Below, one piece after another: positions 4,688 to 11,381 of a stretch of 11,381 bases of DNA. Position 1 is the stretch's first letter; each line of letters starts with the position of its first letter. Position numbers and translations under genes: made by a program. The stretch spans positions 1 through 11,381 of the forward strand of contig CAMNJG010000032.1 in NCBI GenBank assembly GCA_946541285.1, read 5' to 3'. Below the pieces are notes generated by a model. The model saw nothing but the letters and a program-made list of their open reading frames with translations. It did not search any database and had not been told where the DNA came from. Source of the DNA: an uncultured Clostridia bacterium. Lineage in GTDB: Bacteria; Bacillota; Clostridia; Peptostreptococcales; Anaerovoracaceae.

Positions 4688-7315
4688 ATGGAAAAGCTCG
4701 GACTTAACGAGATACGAACGCTGTTTCTCAAATTTTTTGAAAGTAAGGAGCATCTGATTCATGAGAGTTTTCCTCTCGTACCGGATCACGATAAGAGCCT
4801 TATGCTTATTAATTCCGGCATGGCACCGCTGAAGCCGTATTTTTCCGGGCTCAAAACGCCGCCGTCCAAAAGAATGACAACATGTCAGAAATGCATCCGT
4901 ACAGGGGATATCGACAACATCGGCTATACGGATCGTCATGGCACATTCTTTGAAATGATGGGGAATTTCTCTTTCGGCGACTACTTCAAGGAAAAATCCC
5001 TGGAATGGGGCTGGGAATTCATCACACAGGTACTGAAGCTGCCGGAAGACCGGATCTGGGCGACCATTTACCTGGATGATGACGAAGCCTATGACATCTG
5101 GAAAAACAAGATCGGCATCCCGGAAGAACGGATTGTGCGTCTGGGAAAGGACGATAATTTCTGGGAAATCGGGATCGGACCATGTGGCCCGTGCTCCGAA
5201 ATCTATTTTGACAGAGGCGAAAAGTATGGCTGCGGAAAGCCGGACTGTAAACCGGGCTGTGACTGTGACCGGTACATTGAGTTCTGGAACCATGTATTTA
5301 CGCAGTTCAACCGTGACGAGGAAGGCAATTACACGCCACTGGCCCATCCGAATATTGATACCGGGATGGGGCTGGAACGGATGGCCTGTGTCATGCAGGA
5401 AACCGATTCCATCTTTGCCATTGACACCATCCAGCACATACTGGACCAGGTAGTCAAAGTAACCGGAGTTGCTTATCAGCACGGCAAGGCGAAGGAAGAT
5501 GTCTCCCTGAGAATCATTACCGACCATGTCCGTTCCGTCACCTTTATGATCAGTGACGGTATCCTGCCAAGCAACGAAGGGCGCGGCTATATCCTCAGAA
5601 GACTGCTGAGAAGAGCGGCCAGACATGGCAAGCTGCTGGGTGTCAACGAACCGTTCCTTTCCGGACTGGTGGACTATGTCGTGGAAGTATCCGGTGACGC
5701 CTATCCGGAACTGGTAAAGAATCAGGATTATATCAAGAAGATTGTCTCAATCGAGGAAGAAAAATTCAATGCCACCATTGATATGGGCATGAGCATTATC
5801 AATACGTACATTGAGGAGCTGAAAGCCAGTGGTGGCACGGTCCTGGACGGCGAAAAAGCTTTCAAACTGTATGATACCTACGGATTCCCGATTGAGCTGA
5901 CCAACGAAATTCTCGCGGAGCACCAGTTCTCAGCGGATGAGGACGCGTTCAGCGAACTGATGGAAAAACAGAAGGAAATGGCCAGAAACGCCAGGAAGTC
6001 TGATGATGAGGTGGCATGGCAGGATGAAAATATCGGATTCTTTAATTCGGGAGATGCCACCGTCTTTACAGGCTACACAGAACTGACGACCGAAGCAAAG
6101 GTGGAAGCGATTTTCGCGGACCGGAACCAGGTGGAATCCATCGGGGAAGGACAGAGCGGAGCCGTGATTCTCGACCGTACTCCTTTCTACGCGGAAATGG
6201 GCGGTCAGGTTGGCGACCAGGGCGTGATCCGCTGTGGAGATGCTGTACTGAGAGTCGATAATACGGTCAAAGCCAAGGATTTCTATGTCCATCAGGTAAC
6301 GGTGGAAAAGGGAAGTGTGGTATCGGGAGCGTCTGTTACGGCTGAGGTGGATCCACTTTACAGACACCGGACAGCCCGCAACCATACAGCGACGCATATC
6401 CTGCACGCTGCGCTGAAGAAAGTTCTCGGAGACCATGTATCCCAGGCAGGTTCTCTGGTAAGCCCGGAAGGTCTGCGCTTCGACTTTACGCATTTTGAAG
6501 CAGTTTCTCCGGAGGAGATCCAGCAGATTGAAGATCTGGCCAATGAAGAAATCGCGAAGTTCCAGGCTGTGGACACGGAGGTGCTGTCCCTGGAGGAAGC
6601 CAGGGAAACCGGTGCCACCGCGCTGTTTGACGATAAATACTCAGAGGAAGTCAGGGTGGTTTCCATCGGTGAATTCAGTAAAGAATTCTGCGGAGGTACG
6701 CATGTAGCCAATGCCGGCCTGATCGGCGCGGTGAAAATCACCAGCGAAAGCGGCGTGGCAGCAGGTGTCCGCAGAATCGAAGCGATTACCGGTGACGGTG
6801 TGACGCAGGCCCTCAGAGAAGATGAGAAACTGATCGCGGAGACTGCCGCGGAACTCAAAACCCAGCCGGCGAATCTCGTCAGCCGCGCTGCAGCTCTGAA
6901 TGACGAACTCAGGGCGCTGAAAAAAGAGCTTGAGGAACTGAAAAAGAAGTCCATGGGCAGTTCGGCAGAGGAACTGATCAGCGGCGCGAAGGAAATTAAC
7001 GGTGTGAAGCTGATCACAGCACAGTTCGAGGGAATCGGTATCGATGAACTGAGAGATCTTTCCGACCAGCTGAAGGCGAAATCCAAAGGGATCATCAATG
7101 TCCTCGCTGCTGTCAACGATGGCAGGGTGACCTTCCTGGTATCGGTATCCGATGAACTGGTCGAAAACGGATACCACGCCGGAAAACTCATCAAGGAAAT
7201 CGCGAAAGCGGCCGGTGGCGGCGGCGGCGGGAAAGCCAATATGGCCCAGGCCGGCGCGAAGGACGCTTCAAAAATCGGAGACGCGTTCGCGAAAGCGGAA
7301 GAACTGCTGAAATAA
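4688..7315 (+). CDS. alaS: Alanine-tRNA ligase (AlaRS)
   Basis: An 875-residue class II synthetase, the normal length, which charges tRNA-Ala with alanine and hydrolyses misacylated products. Domains in order: catalytic core (1-240) with the conserved SGMAPLKPYFSG, TTCQKCIRTGDIDN, GNFSFGDYFK (92-101) and motif 3 GMGLERMA (226-233); a Cys-rich insert CGKPDCKPGCDCD (182-194); a tRNA-recognition helical region; the editing domain with metal ligands His566 and His570 (HTATH) and Cys668 and His672 (CGGTH); a charged coiled segment near 735-757; and the C-Ala domain ending with a six-glycine run (843-848). The start is the ATG at 4688, with AGGAGG at 4673-4678. An in-frame ATG at 4649 would add 13 residues not expected in the family. 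The promoter at 4469-4498 and an attenuator-like leader suggest control of transcription before the gene. All catalytic and editing residues are intact. Confidence 0.98.
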   Translation: MEKLGLNEIRTLFLKFFESKEHLIHESFPLVPDHDKSLMLINSGMAPLKPYFSGLKTPPSKRMTTCQKCIRTGDIDNIGYTDRHGTFFEMMGNFSFGDYFKEKSLEWGWEFITQVLKLPEDRIWATIYLDDDEAYDIWKNKIGIPEERIVRLGKDDNFWEIGIGPCGPCSEIYFDRGEKYGCGKPDCKPGCDCDRYIEFWNHVFTQFNRDEEGNYTPLAHPNIDTGMGLERMACVMQETDSIFAIDTIQHILDQVVKVTGVAYQHGKAKEDVSLRIITDHVRSVTFMISDGILPSNEGRGYILRRLLRRAARHGKLLGVNEPFLSGLVDYVVEVSGDAYPELVKNQDYIKKIVSIEEEKFNATIDMGMSIINTYIEELKASGGTVLDGEKAFKLYDTYGFPIELTNEILAEHQFSADEDAFSELMEKQKEMARNARKSDDEVAWQDENIGFFNSGDATVFTGYTELTTEAKVEAIFADRNQVESIGEGQSGAVILDRTPFYAEMGGQVGDQGVIRCGDAVLRVDNTVKAKDFYVHQVTVEKGSVVSGASVTAEVDPLYRHRTARNHTATHILHAALKKVLGDHVSQAGSLVSPEGLRFDFTHFEAVSPEEIQQIEDLANEEIAKFQAVDTEVLSLEEARETGATALFDDKYSEEVRVVSIGEFSKEFCGGTHVANAGLIGAVKITSESGVAAGVRRIEAITGDGVTQALREDEKLIAETAAELKTQPANLVSRAAALNDELRALKKELEELKKKSMGSSAEELISGAKEINGVKLITAQFEGIGIDELRDLSDQLKAKSKGIINVLAAVNDGRVTFLVSVSDELVENGYHAGKLIKEIAKAAGGGGGGKANMAQAGAKDASKIGDAFAKAEELLK

Positions 7316-7325
7316 AATGATGATG

Positions 7326-7361
7326 AACTGCCGCGTGAGGACATCTCAGCGGCAGTTTTTT
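7326..7361 (+). terminator. Intrinsic terminator after alaS
   Basis: AACTGCCGC (7326-7334) pairs with GCGGCAGTT (7349-7357), extended by TGAG/CTCA across a one-base bulge around a GACAT loop, followed by a run of T to 7361. Confidence 0.9.
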
Positions 7362-7497
7362 GCAGAGACTGAAATATGGAACTGTGCATGAATAACCTGT
7401 ACATCCTGCTTGCCTATTTTCCCGATTGCTTCGTCAAAAAGCCTTGCCGATGCCCGCATCGTCTGCGTTTTTTTCCTTGCACTCGAAAAAATATTCG

Positions 7498-7523
7498 GCG
7501 CAAACTGTAAAGGTTATTTGCGC
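7498..7523. repeat. Inverted repeat upstream of the hydrolase promoter
   Basis: GCGCAAA (7498-7504) and TTTGCGC (7517-7523) form a perfect 7-bp inverted repeat with a 12-base spacer. It ends 12 bases before the predicted -35. Its position suits a regulator-binding site; no regulator is identified. The surrounding stretch 7362-7654 contains no credible gene. Confidence 0.5.
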
Positions 7524-7535
7524 ACACTTCCTAAA

Positions 7536-7564
7536 TTTACTGCAGGCGGAGAATGCATTATAAT
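7536..7564 (+). promoter_or_regulatory. Promoter of the alpha/beta hydrolase gene
   Basis: TTTACT (7536-7541, four of six -35 positions) and a perfect TATAAT (7559-7564) are separated by 17 bases. A leader of about 85 bases follows before the ATG at 7655. Confidence 0.65.
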
Positions 7565-7654
7565 CTCTGTATCTGACAAAAATACAGGAAGTTATATTGC
7601 CGGGAAAGTCATGATCGTACAGGTTCTGGATCAATTGAAAACTGAGGGATAAGC

Positions 7655-8584
7655 ATGAGCATATTACAGAAAACGTCGCTGGCCGCTCTCAGGCTTGCGG
7701 GAAAAGCGGGACTGGTCTCTTCGGAAACCGGAGAACTGGAACAGATGCTCCAGAAAGCGCAGAAATACAACAGACAACACAGTTTCAGCGTGCCCAGGGA
7801 CCGGAAAGCGCATTACCGGGAAGTCCGCCTGGCCGGGTATCCATGCCTGATTATCCGTCCCAGACATATGAAGATCAATAAAAAGAAGGCCATTCTCTAT
7901 CTTCATGGTGGCATCCGGAATGAATGGAAGCCGGAAGTGTCTGCCGCCAGAGGATACGGGAAGCGTATCGGTGTCGATGTCTGGTACCCGGTTTATCCTT
8001 CAGTGACGGAAGTTTCGATTAACAGGACTATTGAAGTGATTTACCGGACGTACCGGAAAATGGTGAAGCTCTATGGGGGAGAAAACATCGCGGTGATCGG
8101 AGGGGATTTCGGAGGATTTCTCGCGTTTCAGGTTGTCAACCGGAATAACCGCCATCCGGAGCCGGTAGCGATGCCCGGTCTGCTGATTGCCCATTCACCT
8201 GGCGGTGTCCCGGCTTCAGAAGAAGACTGGGAGATTATGCGCTATTATGCGGAGAGGGATCCGAGAGTCAGCCTGTCTGCCATTGAGCAGCTGAAGGAAC
8301 TGGCGGTCCACTTCGGGGAGCCTGTTCCGGATCACGCGCTGTCACCGGTTTATGGAGATTTCCGCAATGCTCCGGAAACCTATGTTTTTTACGGAGAAGA
8401 AACCTGCGCGGGGAATGCGTCTGCTTATGTGAAGGCGTACAGACGTGACGGTTCCGGAGAAAAGATGCACATGCATATCGAACCGGACGCCATGCACTGT
8501 TATGCCCTGATGCCGGTATTCCCGGAAGGCCGGCGGGATTACGCCACGCAGATCCGGCTGCTGGAGCAGTTTGTCGCCAGATAA
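7655..8584 (+). CDS. Alpha/beta hydrolase (HSL-like) lacking the nucleophilic Ser
   Basis: A 309-residue alpha/beta hydrolase resembling the fold-3 (hormone-sensitive lipase-like) esterases. The oxyanion motif AILYLHGG is at 79-86, the nucleophile-elbow strand is NIAVIGG at 144-150, a typical SPVYGDF segment is at 230-236, and the C-terminal catalytic histidine is His281 in DAMHCYALMP. The elbow reads GGDFGGFLA, where GDSAGGNLA is expected. An ungapped alignment places Asp151 at the nucleophile position; the GxSxG pattern instead places Phe152 there. Either way the serine is missing. The usual acid (from a GxDE-x-LxDD stretch) is also unclear: the region reads YGEETCAGNAS. It may be a pseudoenzyme or use other chemistry. 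No signal peptide is evident, though the first 20 residues are weakly amphipathic. The Shine-Dalgarno is GAGGGA just upstream of the ATG. It is a single gene between a promoter and a terminator. Confidence 0.85.
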   Translation: MSILQKTSLAALRLAGKAGLVSSETGELEQMLQKAQKYNRQHSFSVPRDRKAHYREVRLAGYPCLIIRPRHMKINKKKAILYLHGGIRNEWKPEVSAARGYGKRIGVDVWYPVYPSVTEVSINRTIEVIYRTYRKMVKLYGGENIAVIGGDFGGFLAFQVVNRNNRHPEPVAMPGLLIAHSPGGVPASEEDWEIMRYYAERDPRVSLSAIEQLKELAVHFGEPVPDHALSPVYGDFRNAPETYVFYGEETCAGNASAYVKAYRRDGSGEKMHMHIEPDAMHCYALMPVFPEGRRDYATQIRLLEQFVAR

Positions 8585-8606
8585 TAGATGGAAATTATAA
8601 TATGAA

Positions 8607-8637
8607 AAACCTTCTGTCCCGTACAGGAGGTTTTTTT
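8607..8637 (+). terminator. Intrinsic terminator after the hydrolase
   Basis: AAACCTTCTGT (8607-8617) pairs with ACAGGAGGTTT (8623-8633) with one wobble around a CCCGT loop, then a T run to 8637. Confidence 0.9.
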
Positions 8638-8707
8638 ATGGGAAGAAAATGATCGGAGAATAACCGGGACACAAACAACGGTCGATGTCATAAATTTTTA
8701 AGAAAAT

Positions 8708-8725
8708 ACTTTTTCTGTAAAAAGT
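8708..8725. repeat. Inverted repeat at the marR-citrate synthase promoter
   Basis: ACTTTTT (8708-8714) and AAAAAGT (8719-8725) form a perfect 7-bp inverted repeat with a CTGT spacer, directly next to the -35 at 8726. A MarR-type operator or an AT-rich UP-like element would fit. Confidence 0.5.
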
Positions 8726-8753
8726 TTGAGTGTTTGAAAATGTGCTATATAGT
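8726..8753 (+). promoter_or_regulatory. Promoter of the marR-citrate synthase-marR operon
   Basis: TTGAGT (8726-8731) and TATAGT (8748-8753) are separated by 16 bases. A start near 8760 would lie after the upstream ATG at 8756, which supports the TTG start at 8801 for the first gene. Confidence 0.55.
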
Positions 8754-8800
8754 ATATGTGCAATATTTTAAAATTAAACAATCTGGAAAGGAGAACGACA

Positions 8801-9322
8801 TTGGAAGAGAATAAAGTAACCACAGAAGATATCGTAGAACTGACCAATGAGCTGACTTTCCGAAGACATCGATTCAACCAGGAAGACGTAGCGACCTTTT
8901 TTCATAATGTCAGTATCCGTGATTATCTGGGGCTCAGTACGATCCGCAGGATCGGACGGGAGAATTCGATTTATGAAGGAAAGACCTATCTGAAGGAACT
9001 GGCGGAACGGATGCAGATATCAATCCATCAGACTTCAAAAATGGTGCAGAGCCTGACCAGAAGAGGTTTCCTGATCTGGTCACATGATGGGGACGGCAGT
9101 GACGGAACCTATGTCATGCTTTCCGAGGAAGGCACTAGGAAGCTGGATGAGCAGAAAAACGCTCTCGAAAATTTCTACGGCACCGTTATCCGCAAGTTCG
9201 GAAAAGAAAATATGATTGAGCTGCTCCAGCTCATGAAACAGCTCGATACCGTCATCAGCGGAGAAATTGAATCCATCGAGGAGGGAGTCCATGACGAACA
9301 AGATCAGCCTGAGCTATCTTAG
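8801..9322 (+). CDS. MarR-type winged-helix regulator (TTG start)
   Basis: A 173-residue probable transcription regulator with a MarR-like winged helix. The HTH is YLKELAERMQISIHQTSKMV, with the recognition helix at about 73-89 (ISIHQTSKMVQSLTRRG) and the wing at 93-108. Helices on both sides (10-40 and 112-155) would form the dimer interface. The start is the TTG at 8801: AAAGGAG (8787-8793) lies seven bases upstream, while the in-frame ATG at 8756 has no ribosome site and lies at the predicted promoter. The wing is unusual, being acidic (SHDGDGSDG) where MarR proteins usually have the basic DxR/DRR pattern, so DNA or ligand recognition may differ. The acidic tail of the gene overlaps the citrate synthase start by 32 bases. 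It probably controls this operon. Confidence 0.85.
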   Translation: MEENKVTTEDIVELTNELTFRRHRFNQEDVATFFHNVSIRDYLGLSTIRRIGRENSIYEGKTYLKELAERMQISIHQTSKMVQSLTRRGFLIWSHDGDGSDGTYVMLSEEGTRKLDEQKNALENFYGTVIRKFGKENMIELLQLMKQLDTVISGEIESIEEGVHDEQDQPELS

Positions 9323-10613
9323 AGACGCAGCACTGAAAAATGACGCCATCTCTCCTGTCCTGTACAGTGAATATGGTGTCAATCTGGGTCTGAGAGATCC
9401 CGAAGGCCGCGGAGTCCTGACAGGACTGACCAATATTTCAAAAGTGATCGGTGCCGGAGAACTCAACGGGAAACGTGTTCCGTGCGAGGGAGAACTCTGG
9501 TATCGCGGTTACCGGATCGGTGATCTGATCACCGGTCCGGACAATGATACCATGGAAGCGGAAAAGATCGCCTATCTGCTCCTGTCCGGCGAGATGCCGA
9601 CGGAAGCAGAGGAGATGGTTTTCCGTTCCACACTGTCCTACTGCCGGCACCTGCCGCCGAATTTCACACGGGATGTCATCATGAAGGCACCCAGTGACGA
9701 TATCATGAATAATATGATGCGCAGTATCCTGACACTGGCTTCCTATGATGACCTGGCCAGGGATACCAGTCTGGACAACGTGATTTTCCAGTGCCTGCGC
9801 CTGATTGCCGGCCTGCCGGTACTGGCTGCGTATTCCTATCACGCGTATAATTATTATAATATGGAAGGCAGTATGTACATCCACAAGCCGGATTCAAAGC
9901 TTTCGACCGCGGAAAATCTCCTCCGGATGCTCCGGCCGGATATGCAGTTTACGCCACTGGAAGCCAAAGTGCTGGATGCCGCGCTGATCCTGCACATGGA
10001 GCACGGAGGAGGTAATAATTCCACCTTTACGACACGCGTCGTCACCTCTTCCGGTTCCGATACGTATTCCACGATGGCGGCGGCCATGGCTTCCCTGAAA
10101 GGACCGAAGCACGGCGGCGCCAATATCAAAGTCATGGAAATGATGGAGGATATCCGGCAGCATGTCCGGGATTATGATGACGAAGAAGAAATCACCGCGT
10201 ATCTGGACAAAATTCTGAAGCGTGAGGCTTTTGACGGGAAGGGCCTGATTTACGGGATCGGCCACGCGATCTATACACTTTCCGATCCGAGGGAAAGGAT
10301 CTTCAAATCCTATGTGGAATATCTCGCGGAGGAAAAAGGACGCCAGGAGGATCTGAAGCTTTACCAGGCCGTTGAGAAGCTGGCGCCGCAGCTGCTGATG
10401 TCCCGGGCCGTGACGCCGAAGCCGGTGTGCCCGAATGTCGATTTTTACAGTGGTTTTGTTTATGATATGCTGGGCATTCCGCAGGAATTGTATACGGCGA
10501 TTTTCGCGATTGCCCGGATTGTCGGCTGGAGCGCGCACCGGATCGAAGAACTGATCTGTACAGAAAAGATCATCCGGCCGGCTTATATGAGTGTTATGAA
10601 GGAGAAACAGTGA
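9291..10613 (+). CDS. gltA: Citrate synthase
   Basis: A 440-residue citrate synthase of the type common in Clostridia, with a long N-terminal domain (GLRDPEGRGVLTGLTNIS, PCEGELWYRGYRIGDLI). It condenses acetyl-CoA and oxaloacetate to citrate. Active-site residues are present: His238 in LHMEHGGGNNST, His274 in GPKHGGANIKVM, His325 in GIGHAIYTLSDPR and Asp384 in NVDFYSGFVY; the last three match the His/His/Asp catalytic set. WSAHRIEELI near the C-terminus is also conserved. A 2-methylcitrate activity cannot be excluded. The ATG at 9291 is chosen because GGAGGGAG lies just upstream and the family starts here; an in-frame ATG at 9267 has no such site. It overlaps the upstream regulator by 32 bases and the downstream regulator by four, so the three are probably translated together. 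No aconitase or isocitrate dehydrogenase gene is next to it, although in many Clostridia they are neighbours. Confidence 0.95.
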   Translation: MTNKISLSYLRDAALKNDAISPVLYSEYGVNLGLRDPEGRGVLTGLTNISKVIGAGELNGKRVPCEGELWYRGYRIGDLITGPDNDTMEAEKIAYLLLSGEMPTEAEEMVFRSTLSYCRHLPPNFTRDVIMKAPSDDIMNNMMRSILTLASYDDLARDTSLDNVIFQCLRLIAGLPVLAAYSYHAYNYYNMEGSMYIHKPDSKLSTAENLLRMLRPDMQFTPLEAKVLDAALILHMEHGGGNNSTFTTRVVTSSGSDTYSTMAAAMASLKGPKHGGANIKVMEMMEDIRQHVRDYDDEEEITAYLDKILKREAFDGKGLIYGIGHAIYTLSDPRERIFKSYVEYLAEEKGRQEDLKLYQAVEKLAPQLLMSRAVTPKPVCPNVDFYSGFVYDMLGIPQELYTAIFAIARIVGWSAHRIEELICTEKIIRPAYMSVMKEKQ

Positions 10614-11041
10614 AACGACCGATCACACGATTGCTTTACGGCATGCAGTATCGTCATCTGCTGGAACAGCGGTCAGAACCGCTGATGAAAAAGTACCAGC
10701 TGCACCGGATCGATCTGATGATCCTGATTTATCTTGCCAGTGCGGGAGAAAAAGATACGTCAAAAGATATCCAGTCACTCAATATGTTTACAAAAGGCCA
10801 TATTTCCCAGTCCCTGTCGAGACTTCAGAAGAACGGGTATCTGGAGATCCGGAGGGATCCCGATGACCGGCGCTGTACGCATAACATCCTGACAGAAAAA
10901 TCGATTCCGGCCAGACAGGATATGGGAAGGATTTCTTCCGAGGTCGAAGAGATTGTATTTCGCGGACTGACCGAACAGGAAATCCAGGAACTGAGTGTGA
11001 TTTCCAGCAAAATCGACGCGAATATCAACGGGTCTTTATAG
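10610..11041 (+). CDS. MarR family transcription regulator (GTG start)
   Basis: A 143-residue MarR family protein of normal length. The winged helix is standard: HRIDLMILIYLASAGEKDTS leads to the recognition helix TKGHISQSLSRLQKNGYL (61-78) and a basic wing RRDPDDRRCTHNILTE (81-96) with the conserved D-x-RR. C-terminal helices (104-140) complete the dimerisation arm. The start is the GTG at 10610, which overlaps the citrate synthase stop (GTGA). AAGGAG at 10598-10603 gives six-base spacing. It is a different MarR type from the first gene of the operon, with little sequence in common. It could sense a metabolite tied to citrate synthase or regulate remote targets; the sequence does not show which. 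Confidence 0.92.
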   Translation: MKRPITRLLYGMQYRHLLEQRSEPLMKKYQLHRIDLMILIYLASAGEKDTSKDIQSLNMFTKGHISQSLSRLQKNGYLEIRRDPDDRRCTHNILTEKSIPARQDMGRISSEVEEIVFRGLTEQEIQELSVISSKIDANINGSL

Positions 11042-11094
11042 TCAGGGCGGTGTATTTTGATCTCAGACACAGCCGCAGGGATTCGATTTTTACC

Positions 11095-11122
11095 AAGCTC
11101 CGCCTGTATGGCGGGGCTTTTT
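11095..11122 (+). terminator. Intrinsic terminator after the operon
   Basis: AAGCTCCGCC (11095-11104) pairs with GGCGGGGCTT (11110-11119) with one T-G wobble around a TGTAT loop, then T to 11122. It overlaps the palindrome TTCTGTACAGAA at 11121-11132. Confidence 0.9.
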
Positions 11123-11206
11123 CTGTACAGAAACCGTCAGAGATTACTGTTCACCAATCGGCCAGTTTATCCTAAAAACGCTGCATCAGGTAAGATTGTA
11201 CTGTCG

Positions 11207-11285
11207 GCGGCTCGCCACTCCTGCAGGCAGTCGTGGGTCGCTTTAGCAGTCGGCGACATTCCACTCACTTCGTTCGCGGGTCGCC
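11207..11285. repeat. Two tandem hairpin repeats of similar design
   Basis: Copy A (11207-11241): GCGGC, a 3-base bulge (TCG), CCAC, a 14-base loop, GTGG, GTCGC. Copy B (11252-11285): GGCGAC, a 3-base bulge (ATT), CCAC, an 11-base loop, GCGG, GTCGCC. Both are followed by a similar word (CTTTAGCA and CTTTGCA). The stems are kept while the loops differ, as expected for a structural repeat. I see no credible gene in 11123-11381, so the repeats are the main content of that stretch. The family is not one I recognise. Confidence 0.65.
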
Positions 11286-11293
11286 TTTGCATC

Positions 11294-11340
11294 AGACCTA
11301 CCTGCGATGAACAACTGACGTTGTTTATCGGGTTAGGTCT
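11294..11340. repeat. Long hairpin repeat, first copy
   Basis: A 47-base near-perfect hairpin. AGACCTA (11294-11300) pairs with TAGGTCT (11334-11340). Then come a C-T mismatch, a short CT/GG pair and a bulged G. The 11-bp stem CGATGAACAAC (11305-11315) pairs with GTTGTTTATCG (11320-11330) with one wobble, around a TGAC loop. There is no T run after it, so it is not a plain terminator. Confidence 0.75.
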
Positions 11341-11353
11341 CTAAGTATAACAA

Positions 11354-11381
11354 CTACCTGCGATTCACAGCTGACGCTGTT
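11354..11381. repeat. Long hairpin repeat, second copy, cut by window end
   Basis: This copy matches 24 of 28 bases of 11298-11325, at a spacing of 56. It keeps CTACCTGCGAT, the TGAC loop and the stem ACAGC/GCTGT. One A-T pair of the first copy (11314/11321) is G-C here (11370/11377), a compensatory change. The 3' arm continues past the window. Confidence 0.75.

Noticed and set aside
4679..5626. Minus-strand open frame of 315 codons opposite the start of alaS
   Set aside because: It lies wholly within the alaS shadow with no start signal or recognisable domain.
6358..7404. Long minus-strand open frame of 348 codons opposite the end of alaS
   Set aside because: The Ser/Phe/Ala-rich product is the complement of Glu/Lys-rich alaS codons, and it crosses the alaS terminator.
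7410..7652. Open frame of 80 codons ending two bases before the hydrolase gene
   Set aside because: It would need a TTG start with no ribosome binding site, and it contains the inverted repeat and the promoter of the next gene. The peptide has no recognisable character.
11057..11344. Open frame of 95 codons at the right edge
   Set aside because: It spans the operon terminator and the hairpin repeats, has no ribosome site and gives a Cys/Arg-rich peptide unlike the neighbouring genes.
11123..11381. CRISPR array at the right edge
   Set aside because: The repeats are hairpins with variable loops and unequal spacing, the repeat copies are not identical, and there are no uniform spacers or cas genes.

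Overview
The window reads as chromosomal DNA of a Gram-positive anaerobe of the class Clostridia, most likely the Lachnospiraceae or a near relative. This rests on the rplU-rpmA-obg ribosomal block, the Clostridia-type AlaS with its Cys-rich insert, a C_GCAxxG_C_C family protein, the clostridial form of citrate synthase, strong AGGAGG ribosome binding sites and many short intrinsic terminators. It is an inference from protein character; no database was searched. All protein genes lie on the plus strand. The only minus-strand gene is a tRNA.

Layout. Positions 1-588: the end of rplU (L21), then rpmA (L27) and a terminator. The prp/ysxB protease gene that usually sits between them in Bacillota is absent, and so is the L27 leader that Prp would cleave. 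Positions 610-1961: the ribosome-assembly GTPase Obg and its terminator. Positions 1969-3611: a histidine phosphatase read from an extended -10 promoter inside an inverted repeat, an overlapping unknown acidic protein and a Nudix hydrolase. Positions 3654-4179: a cysteine-motif protein with its own -10 and a terminator. Positions 4180-4687: a gene-poor stretch with a perfect 24-bp palindrome, a complete minus-strand tRNA-Gly(CCC) unit (promoter, gene, terminator), and the divergent alaS promoter with an attenuator-like leader. Positions 4688-7361: alaS and its terminator. Positions 7362-8637: a promoter region with an inverted repeat, an alpha/beta hydrolase lacking its nucleophilic serine, and a terminator. 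Positions 8708-11122: an operon of a MarR-type regulator, citrate synthase and a second MarR-type regulator. The three frames overlap, so the products are probably translationally coupled. Positions 11123-11381: no credible gene, but two families of tandem hairpin-forming repeats, one with a compensatory base-pair change, running off the window edge.

How the genes work together. The left half and alaS are translation housekeeping. The phosphatase, Nudix and Cys-motif genes are small accessory metabolic genes. The best candidates for something new are the repeat array at the right edge, the citrate synthase gene between two coupled MarR regulators, the serine-less hydrolase, the short alaS leader with a T-box-like fragment but no room for Stem I, and the paired absence of prp and the L27 leader.
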